In this document: piece by piece, positions 1 through 6,832 of the stretch
How positions within the stretch are numbered: the first letter of the stretch is position 1
Layout: each line of letters starts with the position of its first letter
Origin: Actinomycetota bacterium
Lineage (GTDB): Bacteria; Actinomycetota; UBA4738
Reading direction: 5' to 3'
Assembly: GCA_005885015.1 (NCBI GenBank)
Contig: VAYG01000037.1
Location: 9,067 to 19,724, forward strand
Length of the DNA stretch: 10,658 nt
Program-made: the position numbers and the translations under genes
The notes under the pieces: generated by a model
Databases searched by the model: none
What the model was told of the DNA's origin: nothing
Seen by the model: the letters and a program-made list of their open reading frames with translations, nothing else

Positions 1-297
1 GGTCAGCAGCGCGTCCTTCTGCTTGGCGCCCAACCCCCGGACCCGCCGGCTGGAGGAGATGTCCAGGCGCTCCATGATCTTGCGGGCTCGCACCTTGCCC
101 ACCCCGGGGAGGGCTTCCAGGACGGAGGACACCTTCATCTTCCCGACGACGTCGTCGCCCTGCCGGGATAGCACGTCCCGAAGCGACGTCTTCTCCGACT
201 TGAGCTGGGCCTTGAGGTCCGCCCGCCGGCGACGGGCCTCCGCCGCCTTGGCCAGGGCTTCCTTGCGCTGCTCTTCCGTCAGGATGGGTAGGGGCAT
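1..297 (-). CDS. mihF: Integration host factor, actinobacterial type (mIHF), C-terminus cut by window edge
   Basis: Small basic nucleoid-associated protein that binds and bends DNA. It is unrelated in fold to the IhfA/IhfB heterodimer of Proteobacteria. Ninety-nine residues are visible, and family members are about 105, so only the last few are missing beyond base 1. Residues 10-35 form a basic, alanine-rich helix with an R-rich run (22-25). Residues 52-56 read GKMKV, and LPGVGKVRARKIMERL (63-78) is the helix-turn-helix DNA-binding core, followed by SRRVRGLG (83-90), a family hallmark. Two ATGs stand in tandem (300 and 297). I chose 297 because MPLPxLT-type starts match relatives and it leaves four bases after the AAGGAGG. 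In Streptomyces and Mycobacterium mihF also follows pyrF (with gmk next), so the neighbourhood supports the call. It is set 126 bp behind pyrE with its own likely promoter. Confidence 0.93.
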   Translation of the reverse strand, partial: MPLPILTEEQRKEALAKAAEARRRRADLKAQLKSEKTSLRDVLSRQGDDVVGKMKVSSVLEALPGVGKVRARKIMERLDISSSRRVRGLGAKQKDALLT

Positions 298-301
298 CAT
301 G

Positions 302-308
302 CCTCCTT
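302..308 (-). promoter_or_regulatory. Shine-Dalgarno of mihF
   Basis: On the minus strand the sequence AAGGAGG lies one base before the ATG at 300 and four bases before the ATG at 297. The very short distance to the first ATG argues for translation from the second. It is the strongest ribosome binding site seen in the window. Confidence 0.7.
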
Positions 309-334
309 CTCGGAAACGCGTCGGTTCGGCTCGA

Positions 335-353
335 CCGCCCGGGACCGGGGCGG
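335..353 (-). repeat. GC-rich inverted repeat directly after the mihF -10 box
   Basis: CCGCCC (335-340) and GGGCGG (348-353) are perfect six-base inverted arms around a seven-base centre. They begin at the base next to TATAAT, so the repeat covers the expected discriminator and transcription start. No T-run follows on the minus strand, so it does not look like an intrinsic terminator. It may be an operator or a 5'-end hairpin, or simply chance in GC-rich DNA. Confidence 0.4.
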
Positions 354-383
354 ATTATAGACACGGCCCTTGAGCACGGGCAA
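354..383 (-). promoter_or_regulatory. Predicted sigma-70-type promoter for mihF
   Basis: On the minus strand a perfect -10 consensus TATAAT occupies 359-354. TTGCCC at 383-378 (four of six matches to TTGACA) sits upstream with an 18-base spacer. In a region with few AT-rich hexamers this stands out. The start would fall near 346-347, giving a leader of roughly 50 bases before the mihF ATG. It implies that mihF can be transcribed independently of the pyrimidine operon, though read-through from pyrE is not excluded because no clear terminator lies between them. A better -35-like TTGACG (408-403) has no good -10 at 17 bases. Confidence 0.6.
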
Positions 384-423
384 TCGGAGCAAGCGGGCCA
401 GACGTCAACCTTTAGATGACGGT

Positions 424-1020
424 TCAGGTTGGCCCGGTGAAGCTCTCCAGTGGGGCGGCGGACACGTGGCGCGATCCCGGAGACAGGATCGGCTCGCCCT
501 GGCGGCACCGCGGACACTCCTGGGGCGTCCACGTGGAGGCCTCCAGCTGCAGCAGCGAGCGGAGCGAGAATCCCACCGCCCCGCTCGACCGGTCCACCAG
601 CGCCGCCACGCCGAGCACCTCGGCTCCCGTCCGCGCCGCCAGGTCGTGGACCTCTCGGGCCGAACCTCCCGTGGTCACCACGTCCTCCACCACAAGGGTG
701 CGGTCCCCCGGGATCAGGCGAAAGCCCCGCCGCAGGCGCATCGTCCCCTCCTCCCGCTCGGCGAACACGCTCCGCGCCCCGGCCGCCACGGCCACGGCGA
801 AGCCCAGAGGGATGGCGGCGACCGCCGGAGAGACCACCACGTCCACTCGTGCGTACCAGGAAGCCATCTCTCGGGCCAGGGCCATGGTGACGTCGGGGCG
901 CTCGAGGACGCGGGCCTTCTCCACGTAGCGGTCCGAGTGCCGCCCCGAGGAGAGCAGGAAGTGGCCCTCCTGGAGCGCGCCGAGCCGCTCGAGCAACTCC
1001 CGGGCTTCCTCGGGGTTCAT
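424..1020 (-). CDS. pyrE: Orotate phosphoribosyltransferase
   Basis: Converts orotate and PRPP to orotidine 5'-monophosphate plus pyrophosphate, the fifth step of UMP synthesis; cytosolic and normally a dimer. The protein has 198 residues. The N-terminal segment GHFLLSSGRHSDRYV (19-33) is the substrate loop typical of OPRTases. The 13-residue PRPP signature is at 109-121 (LVVEDVVTTGGSA), with the acidic pair E112-D113. The C-terminus carries W164 and a CPRC pair (169-172) followed by PGSR (181-184), as in the longer PyrE subfamily found in several Gram-positive and thermophilic lineages. The ATG at 1020 overlaps the pyrF stop in ATGA, so translation is probably coupled; GGGAGG lies about ten bases upstream. 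It is the last gene of the operon. Placement after pyrF matches Bacillus rather than Mycobacterium, where pyrE lies elsewhere. Confidence 0.96.
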   Translation of the reverse strand: MNPEEARELLERLGALQEGHFLLSSGRHSDRYVEKARVLERPDVTMALAREMASWYARVDVVVSPAVAAIPLGFAVAVAAGARSVFAEREEGTMRLRRGFRLIPGDRTLVVEDVVTTGGSAREVHDLAARTGAEVLGVAALVDRSSGAVGFSLRSLLQLEASTWTPQECPRCRQGEPILSPGSRHVSAAPLESFTGPT

Positions 1021-1697
1021 CGAACCCCCGCCTCCCGCAACACGGCCTCTGCGGCCGCGGCGGGATCCGCGGACCCCGTGACCGGCCTGCCCACCACGAT
1101 GTAGTCGGCGCCCCGCTCGAGGGCCTCACCGGGGGTCAGGACGCGCGCCTGGTCGTTGCCCGGCTGCCCGGCCGGCCGGATCCCGGGGACCACCACGATC
1201 CGCTGTCCCCCGATCGCCTCCCGCACCGCGGCTACGTCCTCCCCCGAGACCACCACCCCGGCAGCGCCGGCCGTCACGGCCTCGAAGGCGAGCGATGCGG
1301 GAGAAGCGAGCCCTTCTCCGGCCAGGCTCGACAGGACGGTCACCGCCACGACGGCCGGGGGATCCATGCCGGCCTCCGCCGCGCCCTCGGCGGACCCTTC
1401 GACCGCGGCCCGGACCATGTCAGGCCCGCCCAGGGCGTGAACGGTGAGCAGGCCGGCGCCGAGCCGGCCGGCCGCCCGGGCCGCGCCTCGAACCTGGTGC
1501 GGGATGTCGTGCAGCTTCAGGTCCAGGAACACGGGCGCGTGCGACCGGATCCGTCCGACCACTCCCGGGCCCGCCGAGAGGAACAGGGTCAGGCCGACCT
1601 TGATGAACGCGACCAGTCCCGACAGCCGCTTGGCCAGGGCCTCGGCGTCGTCGGCGTCCGGCAGGTCAGCCGCGACGATAAGCGGGTTCCGCGACAC
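1017..1697 (-). CDS. pyrF: Orotidine 5'-phosphate decarboxylase, short type I form
   Basis: Decarboxylates OMP to UMP, the last step of the pathway, on a TIM barrel without cofactor. The 226-residue protein shows D11 in the first strand (LIVAADL), K33 (FIKVG) and the catalytic DxKxxD array D59-K61-D64 in LDLKLHDIP. VVPGIRP (169-175) and VVGRPVTGS (201-209) bind the phosphate. This is the short type I enzyme of Bacillus and E. coli, not the longer (about 270-280 residue) form usual in mycobacteria and streptomycetes. The GTG at 1697 is the only start that keeps the conserved first strand, which makes a 32-base overlap with pyrD. A weak purine run (GGAAAGG) lies about 15 bases upstream, so initiation may rely on ribosomes leaving pyrD. 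The stop overlaps the pyrE start in ATGA. Confidence 0.96.
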   Translation of the reverse strand: MSRNPLIVAADLPDADDAEALAKRLSGLVAFIKVGLTLFLSAGPGVVGRIRSHAPVFLDLKLHDIPHQVRGAARAAGRLGAGLLTVHALGGPDMVRAAVEGSAEGAAEAGMDPPAVVAVTVLSSLAGEGLASPASLAFEAVTAGAAGVVVSGEDVAAVREAIGGQRIVVVPGIRPAGQPGNDQARVLTPGEALERGADYIVVGRPVTGSADPAAAAEAVLREAGVR

Positions 1698-2637
1698 GAT
1701 CGGGGAGCCGAGCCTTTCCTCGGATGTCGGCCGGGGAGGACAGTCCTCTCGCGTTCAGGAACCGCCGGATGCCCTCGCCGATGTCGATCATCACGCCGGG
1801 GTCGAAGAAGTTCGCCGTCCCGACCTGCACCGCCCACGCCCCGGCCAGCAGGAACTCGACGGCGTCGTTCGGAGACCGGATTCCTCCCATCCCGATGATC
1901 GGGACGTCGGGCAGTGCCTGGGCCACCTGGTAGACGCACCGCACCGCCACCGGGCGGATGGCCGGTCCGGACAGGCCGCCCGTCACCGCACCCAACCTCG
2001 GGCGGAAGGTCTCGGTGTCGATGGCCATGCCGAGCAGGGTGTTGATCAGCGACAGCCCGTGGGCGCCGGCCCGGACGCACGCCTCGGCCACGGCGACGAT
2101 GTCGGTGACGTCGGCCGTCAGCTTGGCGAAGATGGGCAGCCTGGTCAGGCGGCTCATGGCCCCGATGACCTCGGCGGCGTCCCCCGGGTGGCAGGCGAAC
2201 ACCTGGTTGCGCCGTTCGACGTTCGGGCAGGAGATGTTGGCCTCGATGGCCACCACTCCCGGCAGGTCGCGGATCCGCAGGGTCACCTGGGAGAACTCCT
2301 CCACGCTCCTGCCGGCGATCGACACGACCACCGGGATCCCCGCCGCCCCGATGAACGGCCCCTCCTTCTGGAGGAACCCCTCCACGCCAGGATTCTGGAG
2401 GCCGATGGCGTTCAACATCCCCGAGGGGGTCTCGGCCATCCGCGGGACGGGAAGACCCTTGGTCGGGTGCAGCGTCACGCTCTTGGTCACCACTCCGCCG
2501 ATCCGGTGCAGGTCGACGATGCCAGCCATCTCCCGACCGGAGTTGAAGCACCCCGAGGCGGCCAGGACCGGCGTCGGGAAGGACACGCCGTTCAGGCCGA
2601 CGGCCAGCGACGCCCCGAGGTCGGGTTCGCCGTTCAT
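1666..2637 (-). CDS. pyrD: Dihydroorotate dehydrogenase class 1B, catalytic (FMN) subunit
   Basis: Oxidises dihydroorotate to orotate on FMN, the fourth step; class 1B enzymes pass the electrons through PyrK to NAD+ in the cytosol. The protein has 323 residues. It starts with the class 1 strand NGVSFPTPVLAASG (16-29), then VTKSVTLHP (50-58), the orotate-binding NAIGLQNPG (76-84), and EANISCPNV (132-140) with the class 1 catalytic base C137 where class 2 enzymes have serine. Phosphate-binding glycines appear in GMGGIRS (249-255) and VGTANF (272-277). The start is ATG at 2637, sharing one base with the pyrK stop (TGATG). A GTG immediately before it is an alternative adding one residue. No N-terminal membrane helix is present, consistent with class 1B. 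The last 15 or so residues, encoded where pyrF overlaps, extend past the barrel. Confidence 0.95.
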   Translation of the reverse strand: MNGEPDLGASLAVGLNGVSFPTPVLAASGCFNSGREMAGIVDLHRIGGVVTKSVTLHPTKGLPVPRMAETPSGMLNAIGLQNPGVEGFLQKEGPFIGAAGIPVVVSIAGRSVEEFSQVTLRIRDLPGVVAIEANISCPNVERRNQVFACHPGDAAEVIGAMSRLTRLPIFAKLTADVTDIVAVAEACVRAGAHGLSLINTLLGMAIDTETFRPRLGAVTGGLSGPAIRPVAVRCVYQVAQALPDVPIIGMGGIRSPNDAVEFLLAGAWAVQVGTANFFDPGVMIDIGEGIRRFLNARGLSSPADIRGKARLPDRVAEPAYRRG

Positions 2638-3524
2638 CACGGCCGGACCTCCGCGGCTTCGGGCCGATGGATCCGCTCGGGCTCCGGCGCCGAGGACGCC
2701 GGCTCGGCCGGCCGCTCTCCCAGCCACCGGTCCCACCAGATCCTGCTCCCGTTGAACACCGGCCCCTCCACGCAGGCCCGCATGTTCCACCACCCCCGGC
2801 CGTCCCTGCCCACCACGGGGACGGCGCACGTCCAGCACACCCCCAGCCCGCACGCCATCAGCTCCTCCACCGCGACCTGGCAGGGGATGCCCCGCACGGC
2901 GCAACGCTCGGCCACGGCTCGCAGCATGGCGTTGGGCCCGCACGCGTACACGACCTGAGCCCCGGTCCGGGCCAGGGTGGCGTCCAGGACGTCGGTGACC
3001 CGTCCCCGCTCCCCCATCGTCCCGTCTTCGGTGGTGATGACCATGGTGTCGGCGAGCCGCTTCCCTTCGATGGGCTTGAACACCCGCTCGTGGTCCCTGG
3101 CGCCAAGGATCATCCCCACCAGCTTGTTGCGGGCGCGGAGCTCCTCAGCCAGGAAGAACAGCGGCGCGCCGCCGTAGCCCCCGCCCACCAGCAGGCAGGA
3201 CCCCAGGTCGGCCGCGTAGCTGAACCCCCGGCCCAGCGGGCCGATCACGTCCAAGACGTCGTGGGTCCTGGCCTCCGCCAGCCACGCCGTCCCCCGGCCG
3301 CGCGCGTCGAGGACGATCTCGAGGGTCCCCGCCCAACCACCCCGGCGCGAGGCCTGGTGGATGGAGAAGGGACGCCGGAGGAGGGTCTCCCGGCCCTCCG
3401 GCACGGCGATCTGGACGAACTGCCCGGGCTTGGCCCGGTCTGCGATGTCGGGCGCCACCAGCGTGAGCGAGTGGTAGGCGCCCGTCCGGCGATTCGACAG
3501 CACCTCGCAGCGGGTTCGGATCAT
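2637..3524 (-). CDS. pyrK: Dihydroorotate dehydrogenase electron-transfer subunit (FAD, 2Fe-2S)
   Basis: Partner of class 1B PyrD: takes electrons from FMN through a 2Fe-2S cluster and FAD to NAD+, forming a cytosolic PyrD2-PyrK2 complex. The protein has 295 residues, somewhat longer than the roughly 256 of Bacillus PyrK. KPGQFVQI (32-39) and RRPFSIH (50-56) are the FAD-binding barrel motifs. LLVGGGYGGAPL (111-122) starts the NAD-binding half, and YACGPNAML (193-201) is typical of this reductase fold. The cluster cysteines are C225, C230, C233 and C251 (C-x4-C-x2-C-x17-C), all present. After GPVF (254-257) there is an additional tail of about 35 residues, first tryptophan/arginine-rich and then Pro/Ala/Glu-rich and probably disordered. 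The ATG at 3524 overlaps the carB stop as ATGA, with GGAGG four bases upstream. Confidence 0.95.
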   Translation of the reverse strand: MIRTRCEVLSNRRTGAYHSLTLVAPDIADRAKPGQFVQIAVPEGRETLLRRPFSIHQASRRGGWAGTLEIVLDARGRGTAWLAEARTHDVLDVIGPLGRGFSYAADLGSCLLVGGGYGGAPLFFLAEELRARNKLVGMILGARDHERVFKPIEGKRLADTMVITTEDGTMGERGRVTDVLDATLARTGAQVVYACGPNAMLRAVAERCAVRGIPCQVAVEELMACGLGVCWTCAVPVVGRDGRGWWNMRACVEGPVFNGSRIWWDRWLGERPAEPASSAPEPERIHRPEAAEVRP

Positions 3525-6500
3525 CGGGCCTCCAGGACCGCGGCCGTTCCCAGGGAAACGTCTTCGTCGAGCAGCAGGAGCTGCTGCGGCTGGGGGGCCG
3601 GCGGTATCGCGGCATGGTACTCCTGGATCGGCGCCACGACCCCGCCGCTCGCCCGGAGGGCCTCGATGCCCTGCACCGCGGCGAGGATGCCGGGCACGGT
3701 CGTGATGCAGGGGACCCCGGCCGCGGCGGCGGCCGTTCGGATGAAGTACCCGTCGGTCCGGGGGCCCCGGCCGAACGGCGTGTTGATCACCAGGTCGATG
3801 CCACCAGCCTCGATCAGATCGGGCGCGCTGGTGCCGCCCTCGGAGCGTTTGGGAACCACGCGGGCCGGCACGCCGGCCCGGGCCAGCACCCCGGCGGTCC
3901 CCCGGGTGGCCATGATGGTGAACCCCAGCTCGTGGAGCCGCCGAGCGGGCAGAACGACCGCTCGTTTGTCCGGGTTGGACACCGACACGAAGACCGTCCC
4001 GCTCCGAGGGAGACCCGCCCCTGTGGCCAGCTGGGCCTTGGCCAGGGCCAGGCCCAGGGTCGGGGCGATCCCCATCACCTCCCCGGTGGATCGCATCTCC
4101 GGACCGAGAACCGTGTCGACCCCGGGGAAGCGCCCGAACGGTAGGACGGCGGCCTTGACCGCGACGTGGGGCAGCCGGCGATGGATGCCTTCGCCCCCGG
4201 CGAGGAGGCCCTCGCGACGGAGGTCCACCAGCCGTGCCCCGGCCATGATCCGCGCGGCCACCTTCGCCAGGGAGATGCCGGTCGCCTTGCCGACAAATGG
4301 AACGGTCCGGGAAGCCCGCGGATTCGCCTGCAGGACATACGGCACGTCGTCGCGCACGGCGAGCTGGACGTTGAGGAGCCCCCGGACCCGAAGGGCCCGA
4401 GCGATGCGCTCGACCGTGGACTCGATCCTGTCCAGGAGATCGTCGGAGAGGGTGGCCGCGGGGATGACGCAGGAGGAATCGCCCGAATGGACCCCCGCCT
4501 CCTCGATGTGCTCCATGACCGCGCCGATGAAGACCTCCTCGCCGTCGCAGACGGCGTCCACGTCGACCTCGACGGCGCCCTCCAGGAACCGGTCCATGAA
4601 CACGGGGTGCGCCGGGCTGGCCTCCGCGGCGGATGCCACGAACCGCTCCAGCTCCTCCTCGCCGTAGACGATGTCCATGGCCCGGCCGCCCAGGACGTAG
4701 GAGGGGCGCACCAGGAGCGGGTAGCCCACCCGGGCGGCCACGTCCCTGGCCGCCTCGCTGGAGGCGGCGGCCCCATGAGCGGGCGAGGGCAGCCCGAGGT
4801 CTCGAAGCAGCAGGCCGAACTTGGACCGATCCTCGGCCCGGTCCAGATCCTCAGGAGCCGTGCCCAGCACCGTGACGCCGGATCGGGCCAGCTCGCCGGC
4901 GAGGGCCAGGGGCGTCTGGCCCCCCAGCTGCACGATGACGCCCACGGGCCGCTCGGCGTCGCACACGGCCAGCACGTCCTCGGCCGAGAGGGGCTCGAAG
5001 TAGAGCCGGTCGCTCGTGTCGTAGTCCGTCGACACGGTCTCGGGGTTGGAGTTCACCATCACGGTCTCGAACCCGGCGTCCCGGAGGGCGAAGGCCGCGT
5101 GCACGCAGGCGTAGTCGAACTCGATCCCCTGGCCGATCCGGTTCGGTCCGGCCCCCAGGATGACCACCCTGGGGCGGCGCCCCGGCCGGACCTCGCTCTC
5201 CTCCTCGTACGTCGAGTAGAAGTACGGCGTCCTGGCGGCGAACTCTCCCCCGCACGTATCCACGGTCTTGAAGACCGGGACGACCCCCCGGTCGCGCCGG
5301 GCCTTCCGCACGTCCTCCTCGGAGGCTCCGGTCAGCGCGGCGATCCGCCGGTCCGACAGCCCGGTCCTCTTCGCCTCTGCCAGCTCGTCCCCGGTGATCT
5401 CGGCGAGGGGGCGGCCCCGGAGGGCCTGCGCATTCTCCGCGACCAGCCCGATCTGTTCGACGAACCACGGGTCGATCCCGCTCCGTCCGGCGATCTCCTC
5501 CACGGAGTGGCCGGCCGCCAGCGCACCCTCGACCTGGTGGAGCCGGCGCTCGGACGGGAGCCGAACGAGGTCGAGGACCTCCTCTGGTGAGGCCGGCATC
5601 GACCCCGGCCCCAGGTCGAAGTCGCGCTCCAGCGCGCGGTAAGCCTTGCCGAGCGCCTCGGGGAAGGTCCGCCCGATGGCCATGACCTCTCCGACCGACT
5701 TCATCCTGGTGGTGAGAACCGTCTCCGCGGAGGGGAACTTCTCGAAGGCCCATCGCGGCACCTTCACGGCCACGTAGTCGAGGGCCGGCTCGAACGCGGC
5801 CAGGGTCTCTCCGGTGATCTCGTTGGGGATCTCGGCGAGCCTGAACCCCACGGCCAGCATCGCGGCGATCTTGGCGATGGGGAACCCGGTCGCCTTCGAG
5901 GCCAGCGCGCTGGACCTCGAAACCCTGGGGTTCATCTCGATGAGGACGATGCGCCCATCCCGTGGGTCGACAGCGAACTGCACGTTCGAGCCGCCGGTCT
6001 CCACGCCCACGGCGCGGATGCAGGCCAGGGCCTGGTTCCGCATCACCTGGTATTCGCGGTCGGAGAGCGTCTGGGCCGGCGCGACGGTGACCGAGTCCCC
6101 TGTGTGCACGCCCATCGGGTCGACGTTCTCGATCGAGCAGACGACCACCGCGTCGTCGGCCCCGTCGCGCATCACCTCGAGCTCGAACTCCTTCCATCCG
6201 GCCACCGACTCCTCCACCAGCACCTCGCCGATCGGGCTGGCGGCCAGGCCTTCGGACGCCACCTTCCGCAGCCCCTCCGGGGTAGCGGTCAAGCCGCTCC
6301 CGCCTCCTCCCAGCACGAACGACGGGCGGACGATCACCGGATAGCCGACCTCCGCGGCCACGGACAGGGCCTCCGCCGCGGTGTGGGCGAACCCAGAGCG
6401 CGGTAGGGGCAACCCGGCCTCCCGCATCGCCTCGCCGAACAGCCGCCGGTCCTCCGCCCGGCGGATGGCCTGGAGGCTCGCCCCGATCAGCCGGACACCG

Positions 6501-6832
6501 TTTGCCTCGAGCGCTCCCGACTCGGCCAGCGCCACGGACACATTCAGCGCGGTCTGCCCTCCGAGCGTGGGCAAGAGGGCATCGGGCCGCTCCCGCTCGA
6601 TCACCGAGAGAACGGAGTCCACCGTGAGGGGCTCGATGTAGGTGGCGTCCGCGAATTCCGGGTCGGTCATGATCGTGGCCGGGTTCGAGTTCACCAGGAC
6701 CAGGCCGTACCCGAGCCGGCGCAGGACCTTGCAGGCCTGGGTGCCGGAGTAGTCGAACTCGCAGGCCTGCCCGATCACGATCGGCCCCGACCCGATCACC
6801 AGGATCTTCCGGATGTCCGCGCGGGCTGGCAT
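3521..6832 (-). CDS. carB: Carbamoyl-phosphate synthase, large subunit
   Basis: Makes carbamoyl phosphate from bicarbonate, ammonia delivered by CarA and two ATP, the committed step for pyrimidines and arginine. The 1103-residue chain has two duplicated synthetase halves. The first (about 8-400) opens with VIGSGPIVIGQACEFDYSG (12-30) and carries IEMNPRVSRSSAL (298-310). The oligomerisation linker spans about 410-550. The second half (about 555-940) opens with ILGAGPNRIGQGIEFDY (558-574), with YVLGGRAMDIVY (712-723) and LQANPRASRT (834-843). From about 944 to 1062 lies the MGS-like allosteric domain (VSVSNPDKR, MATRGTAGVL, INTPFGRG), the UMP-sensing site in characterised enzymes. A tail of about 30 residues follows. 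The ATG at 6832 shares one base with the carA stop (TGATG); upstream in-frame sequence lies inside carA and lacks family similarity. Confidence 0.97.
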   Translation of the reverse strand: MPARADIRKILVIGSGPIVIGQACEFDYSGTQACKVLRRLGYGLVLVNSNPATIMTDPEFADATYIEPLTVDSVLSVIERERPDALLPTLGGQTALNVSVALAESGALEANGVRLIGASLQAIRRAEDRRLFGEAMREAGLPLPRSGFAHTAAEALSVAAEVGYPVIVRPSFVLGGGGSGLTATPEGLRKVASEGLAASPIGEVLVEESVAGWKEFELEVMRDGADDAVVVCSIENVDPMGVHTGDSVTVAPAQTLSDREYQVMRNQALACIRAVGVETGGSNVQFAVDPRDGRIVLIEMNPRVSRSSALASKATGFPIAKIAAMLAVGFRLAEIPNEITGETLAAFEPALDYVAVKVPRWAFEKFPSAETVLTTRMKSVGEVMAIGRTFPEALGKAYRALERDFDLGPGSMPASPEEVLDLVRLPSERRLHQVEGALAAGHSVEEIAGRSGIDPWFVEQIGLVAENAQALRGRPLAEITGDELAEAKRTGLSDRRIAALTGASEEDVRKARRDRGVVPVFKTVDTCGGEFAARTPYFYSTYEEESEVRPGRRPRVVILGAGPNRIGQGIEFDYACVHAAFALRDAGFETVMVNSNPETVSTDYDTSDRLYFEPLSAEDVLAVCDAERPVGVIVQLGGQTPLALAGELARSGVTVLGTAPEDLDRAEDRSKFGLLLRDLGLPSPAHGAAASSEAARDVAARVGYPLLVRPSYVLGGRAMDIVYGEEELERFVASAAEASPAHPVFMDRFLEGAVEVDVDAVCDGEEVFIGAVMEHIEEAGVHSGDSSCVIPAATLSDDLLDRIESTVERIARALRVRGLLNVQLAVRDDVPYVLQANPRASRTVPFVGKATGISLAKVAARIMAGARLVDLRREGLLAGGEGIHRRLPHVAVKAAVLPFGRFPGVDTVLGPEMRSTGEVMGIAPTLGLALAKAQLATGAGLPRSGTVFVSVSNPDKRAVVLPARRLHELGFTIMATRGTAGVLARAGVPARVVPKRSEGGTSAPDLIEAGGIDLVINTPFGRGPRTDGYFIRTAAAAAGVPCITTVPGILAAVQGIEALRASGGVVAPIQEYHAAIPPAPQPQQLLLLDEDVSLGTAAVLEAR

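Noticed and set aside
23..373. 116-codon plus-strand open frame over the mihF region
   Set aside because: Antisense to mihF, whose minus-strand translation carries the full mIHF signature; the plus frame is Arg/Ser-rich and unrecognisable.
365..399. Possible terminator hairpin after pyrE (GGGCC/GGCCC arms extended by CAA/TTG)
   Set aside because: The stem is short, bulged and has a long loop, and no T-run follows on the minus strand.
403..421. Five-base inverted repeat CGTCA/TGACG with nine-base spacer just after the pyrE stop
   Set aside because: The arms are too short to separate from chance; kept only as a site to compare in relatives.
1444..4667. Long open frames on the plus strand opposite pyrF, pyrD, pyrK and carB, up to several hundred codons
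   Set aside because: They lie fully antisense to genes with clear catalytic motifs, have Arg/Pro/Gly/Ser-biased composition with no recognisable domain, and are expected where high GC makes stops rare.
4166..5590. 474-codon plus-strand open frame opposite the middle of carB
   Set aside because: Same reasoning: it mirrors conserved carB codons, and no ribosome binding site or family similarity was seen.
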